This document shows, one piece after another, positions 60,617 to 64,000 of a DNA stretch of 64,000 nucleotides; within the stretch, counting starts at the first letter, position 1, and each line of letters begins with the position of its first letter. Source of the DNA: Chlorokybus atmophyticus (lineage: Eukaryota > Streptophyta > Chlorokybophyceae > Chlorokybales > Chlorokybaceae); assembly GCA_009103225.1 (NCBI GenBank), contig RHPI01003369.1, positions 450,068 through 514,067 of the forward strand, given 5' to 3'. The position numbers and the translations under genes were made by a program. Under the pieces are notes generated by a model that ran no database searches, was not told the DNA's origin, and saw only the letters and a list, made by a program, of their open reading frames with translations.

Positions 60617-61068
60617 TGTTGAGATTCAGACACTACTGATCATGCATGGAGTTGGTGGCAAGCACAAGCACACACACTCTACCAGAGCATACACACAAGG
60701 CTGATCCAAAAAGGCGTTCTAAGGATTATTATAAAGTCACACCGCGGGCTTTTATACCCGCCAGTTCTGCACCTGTCTACTTTACAAGTCACCACGACTT
60801 CTACACGCAACCAATTCCTGCGCTCTAAATTGCACCACCTAGCTATTTTTAAGAGCTTTCCAACAAGCTATAACTCGCGCCATACAATGATGTAACCACC
60901 GAGCTACAATTTTTCTACTGCGCCTGGAAGTCTCCAGACTCCGGACTCGACTCCGCGCCTGGAACCTTATCGACTAAAGTCCTCGCCTGGACCTTTCTCG
61001 ACTGGCACCTTCTCGCGCATGAATCTTCTCGCGGCTATTGCTGACCGGATACAAGAATATCCTCAACA
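60617..61068 (-). repeat. Solo copia LTR in gypsy B gag
   Basis: 452 bp from TGTTGAG to CTCAACA, with TTTTATACCCGCCAG as in the other copia LTRs. Flanks GTCGG and GTTGT match at three of five bases, consistent with an old duplication. Confidence 0.8.
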
Positions 61069-62190
61069 GTTGTCTGGGGTCTTGAGCAGAGGCAGGAGCA
61101 CGTGAGGGACCAGAGTTCATATCCAACACTGCTCTCATTCACCTGGTAGTTATGGATTGCCTGGGCTGTTTTAAAGGCTTGACGCAGCGAATACCCTTGT
61201 GATTGGGTACTGTTAAGAGCGTTGTCCACCGTCCTGTTCAGTGGAAGCTCTAGTTGGCAAACGAACACCACGGCGGCAACTTCATCGCTGAGGATCTTGT
61301 AGTTGGTGTCCTTCGGCAGCTTGATCATACGGGTGTATTTGCGCAGAGGATCCTCCCCTGCTTTGCGCCTGAAGTGACGCAATTCCTCCACCTTCTGGCT
61401 GGTCTGTGGTGGGAATGTGCACCGAAGCGCCAGATACAAGTTCTGCAAGCTTGAGGGTGACAACGTACGGTCCACCCTAAAGGTGAGGGCGGGCTTTCTC
61501 GCATGCTGACCGAGCCTGAAGACAGTGTATTGCCTGCAGCCGTGTCTCGGGTTCCCTGATTTCTTGTCCGGATTGGAGTATCAGATCCGGCGACGCGTTC
61601 GTGCTTGTGATTCCTCAAGCGCAGTTTGTTGCTCAGCCATTAACCTGAACACCAAAAGTTGCACCAAGGACCGGCATGCTTGTTGCGCTGCCGCCAACTC
61701 GCGGTCGACTAATGCGGGATTAACTGCTGGTATATCTACTTCACTTGTCAATTGCACTGAGGCGAAAGCTTCTGTAAGGGTAGGGCCTTGCAGTGGGGCA
61801 GTTGGATTAATGGGCATGGCAGGGATGTCAGGACTTGATGCCTCCATGGGCAGAGCTCTGGTGCCGGCCAGAACTCCATACCCTTAAATCTCATGCTGTG
61901 CAGAAACTGACCTATACACCTCATGTGCCTCGTGGTCTAAGCAAATTGCAGCCATGCGAAAAGACGTTACTCTGACCAGTTGGGAGTCTTGGTCGCGTGG
62001 TAGCTCATTCCTAAATCGAACTTGATGATCCATTTGTCCAGTGGTGTTGTGCCAGGACATCCGAAAAAGGTGAGACCATGAGTGGAACCGGATGCCTCCG
62101 TGTCGTTGCTGTCGAGCTGATTGATGAAGCTTCCACTTGATGACGAGACTGAGTATGTCTCGATCGGGTTATTGATGAAGACCGGGGGCT
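61069..62190 (-). pseudogene. Gypsy B Gag, N-terminal part
   Basis: It contains EDPLRKYTRMIKLPKDTNYK (61.3 kb), which reads through where gypsy A has a TAA. Farther upstream are AEQQTALEESQ (61.6 kb) and PGTTPLDKWIIKF (62.0 kb), homologous to gypsy A gag. Stops interrupt it. Confidence 0.75.
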
Positions 62191-62455
62191 ATCGCTGTTG
62201 TCGTCGCCCTCTTCTTCAAGAAGCCAGCAGCAGCTGCGACCACGGCGACATAATTGAAGGAACCAAACAAGACTGGCATAACCAAATTGGGATACAATGC
62301 ACTGTCAATGCCATGCTAGGGTTCTTTTATCTTGCACATGCACAGCCTCAAGTATCTTGCACATGACATACACTGTCAATGCCACATGCACACCCTCATG
62401 CACAGCCTCTAGTGTCATGCACATGAACAGCATGACCAATCTCGCAAATGCACAG
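62191..62455. other. Intron-like DNA with TGCACATGCACAGCC-type repeats
   Basis: From 62325 to 62455 related words (CATGCACAGCCT, TTGCACATG, CACTGTCAATGCC) recur. This short degenerate tandem precedes the first recognisable exon of the coiled-coil gene. Confidence 0.45.
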
Positions 62456-62905
62456 CCTATTTCTACTTGCGGGAGCTCACAAGTCGCAAAAGAGAAGCTG
62501 CGGAGTACCACGAACGGGTAATCCATGATCTAGTTTAATGTTTTCAGCGGCAATTAAGCAGTATGCTTGCAGATTGCCATGTTGGTCAGAGTGAACCAAG
62601 AGCAGCACGCCAGGCTGACTGTCCGCCTGGCGGAGTGCAACAAAGCGGAAGACGAGGTAAGCATGTGTATGCTGATGGGCTAGTCCTCTGGCAGCACGCC
62701 ACTCTTACAGCATTATCAAATGCAGGTGGTCACTCTCAAAGCGACCATCAAGCGCATGCGCGTGCACGGCGAGGTGCTGACATTCAAGCTGAAGGACGAA
62801 GTAGCCGCTGTATTGTCAACGAGCAAGGCAGAGGATTACTCCGATGTTGAAGCAGAAGACTTGTCGGAGGAGGAACAGGAGGAGGGGATTGAGGAGGAAT
62901 TCTGA
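62456..62905 (+). CDS. 3' exons of a host coiled-coil protein, 5' part not found
   Basis: Exons 62456-62517, 62573-62656 and 62726-62905 join in frame across GT-AG introns and end at TGA. The ~107 residues start YFYLRELTSRKREAAEYHER, continue with a heptad-rich helix (VNQEQHARLTVRLAECNKAE, VVTLKATIKRMR) and end in an acidic tail of repeated Glu. I do not recognise the family. Upstream exons would lie at or beyond gypsy B, so the gene may have been split by that element or may start in a very long intron upstream. Confidence 0.55.
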
Positions 62906-63071
62906 GGTAGGCACCACGGGTTGACAAGCTGCGCATGAGTGCGACAGCTGGGTTCAATGTTGTAGGTAGTTTCATGCGCAAGTCGGCTGCTCAGTTGCAA
63001 GTGGACATACTCTGACCACTGCCGGTACATTGTATATGTTGCGGGCTTATAGTTGCAAGACCAAACAATTA

Positions 63072-63349
63072 TGCCTTCGCAAGCTAAGGGCGGATCTGGA
63101 GCATCCCATGTATTGCATCACAATGAACTGTGACAATTAAGGCGCCATGAAATTGCTGAAGCACCCTAGCGCTTTTTCACGCACGAAGCACATTGACGTC
63201 ATGCATCATTTTGTGCGAGACAGAGTCACGAGAAAGGAGGTTACCTTCTCGTATTGCAAGACTGAAGACATGCTCGCGGACTTCATGACGAAGGCACTAT
63301 CACAAGTGAAGTTTAAGGCATGCTGTGCTGGTCTTGGCATTTGTGTTTG
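63072..63349 (+). pseudogene. 3' end of a plus-strand copia pol (RNase H)
   Basis: It encodes LRKLRADLEHPMYCITMNCDN, a TAA, then AMKLLKHPSAFSRTKHIDVM, KTEDMLADFMTKALSQVKF and a stop after LGICV. It is collinear with the C terminus of copia 1 Pol, with CDNQG changed to CDN-stop-G. It begins abruptly, so the element is truncated on its 5' side. Confidence 0.85.
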
Positions 63350-63384
63350 AGTAGGAGCTTGGGTCAAGCTGCATGCGTGGGAGT

Positions 63385-63960
63385 ATTAAGGAATGACGTC
63401 CAGTCAGCTCGACCTCGACAGACAAAGGCATCGAGTGCTAAGAAATGGTTAAGTGCTTGTGCACGTTGCAGTTGCAGTAAGAGGACTGATATCGAGCAGT
63501 TGTGAGTCTAAAGCTCAATATCTGCATAGTCTAATGAAGGACGCTCGAAGACTCCGGACTTGGAGCTCTGGAACAGTCTGGCGAACAGTCCAGAGCTCCG
63601 GTAGAAGTAGTAGAACTTTCTGACTACTTAGTTGCTAGAGACGTGGCATAGCTTGTTGGAAAGCTCTTGAAGTTAGATACGCGGTGCAACTTAAAGCGTC
63701 GGATATAGACTAGAGTAGAAGGAAAAGGACCTTCTAGAGTACAAGTGTGCAATCTGGTAGAGTATAAAGGCACACGGACTTTGCATGTGTAGGAAGGAAT
63801 AGTGATTGCTATTGGCTAAAGCCTTGGCGGCTGGTGTGTTGTGCGTGTCATGCTTAGTCCTGCTGCATGTGTGCACCAGCTTCCGAACAATAACAATCAA
63901 TCCAAGGTTTGTACAAGCTGCATGGCATGTTAATGTTGGCTTACAGCAAGAATTGCCAAC
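63385..63960 (+). repeat. Probable 3' LTR of the plus-strand copia fragment
   Basis: It follows the copia pol end and the GCGTGGGAG tract (63377-63385) seen before the 3' LTRs of copia 1 and 2. It contains copia-LTR words such as CTCGAAGACTCCGGACT and a TATAAAGG motif near 63762. The first bases are TATTAAGG rather than TGTTGAAG, and the 3' end is not fixed. Confidence 0.55.
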
Positions 63961-64000
63961 TTTTGTCAAATGGTAAGGGTCACATATTAACAGCAGTGTA

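Larger units (their letters stand above)
50262..62190 (-). mobile_element. Gypsy element B: decayed relative of A with DNMT and PHD remnants
   Basis: It has the same domain order as gypsy A: gag, zinc knuckles, unknown module, protease, DNMT, RT, RNase H, integrase, and a PHD remnant. It is broken by a gag-only copia element (51479-53989) and three solo copia LTRs (54006-54430, 59253-59697, 60617-61068). Frameshifts and stops are frequent. B is valuable because the protease-DNMT and DNMT-RT joins are not interrupted by insertions, which shows the methyltransferase belongs to the Pol polyprotein. Confidence 0.85.

Overview
The window reads as nuclear DNA of a eukaryote, most likely a flagellated green alga (Chlorophyta). 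The evidence is spliced genes with short GT-AG introns, a plant-type caleosin, a plant-type chloroplast HAD phosphatase, a flagellar CFAP119-like protein, three hiC6-type LEA genes known from green algae, and copia primer sites that match the anticodon arm of plant-type initiator tRNA-Met. An interstitial TTAGGG run, if it reflects the host telomere, would favour a Chlamydomonadales lineage such as Dunaliella. That placement is inference.

Layout. 1-4.8 kb: a hiC6-like LEA gene (minus) and two foldback sequences, one a nearly perfect 113-bp hairpin. 4.8-9.6 kb: a decayed plus-strand Ty3/gypsy element with a chromodomain; its integrase core is missing and a TTAGGG tract sits at the break. 11.0-27.4 kb: minus-strand gypsy element 'A', bounded by two 603-bp LTR-like repeats. 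It contains a nested, almost intact Ty1/copia element (14977-20039, TSD AGCCT) and a solo LTR (24047-24571, TSD ACCGG). 27.4-39.2 kb: repeat-rich, gene-poor DNA with two more hiC6-like genes (30.2-30.8 kb minus, 36.8-37.4 kb plus), a 540-bp GA microsatellite and two diverged tandem duplications. 39247-39563 is an assembly gap. 39.8-46.3 kb: a compact host gene island with a CFAP119/CCDC189-like gene (plus, 6 exons), a caleosin (minus, 4 exons) and a PYRP2-like HAD phosphatase (plus, 2 exons). 47.6-50.0 kb: remnants of another chromodomain gypsy element. 50.3-62.2 kb: decayed gypsy 'B', a relative of A, broken by a gag-only copia element (51479-53989, TSD TCGAC) and three solo copia LTRs. 62.4-62.9 kb: 3' exons of a host coiled-coil gene. 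63.1-64.0 kb: the 3' end of a plus-strand copia element.

The main result is the gypsy A/B family. Its Pol polyprotein carries a complete C5 cytosine DNA methyltransferase domain between protease and reverse transcriptase, and a PHD finger at the C terminus where chromoviruses carry a chromodomain. Both copies show the same order: gag with two zinc knuckles, a ~550-residue module of unknown function, protease, DNMT, RT, RNase H, integrase, PHD. An LTR element that could write cytosine methylation and read histone tails is a candidate for a little-described self-marking or targeting strategy. LTR retrotransposons with captured DNMTs have been reported from charophytes and dinoflagellates.

The hiC6-like genes share a ~50-bp promoter block holding GCGATACGATGTG and, in two copies, an ACGTGGC core, which suggests joint stress control.
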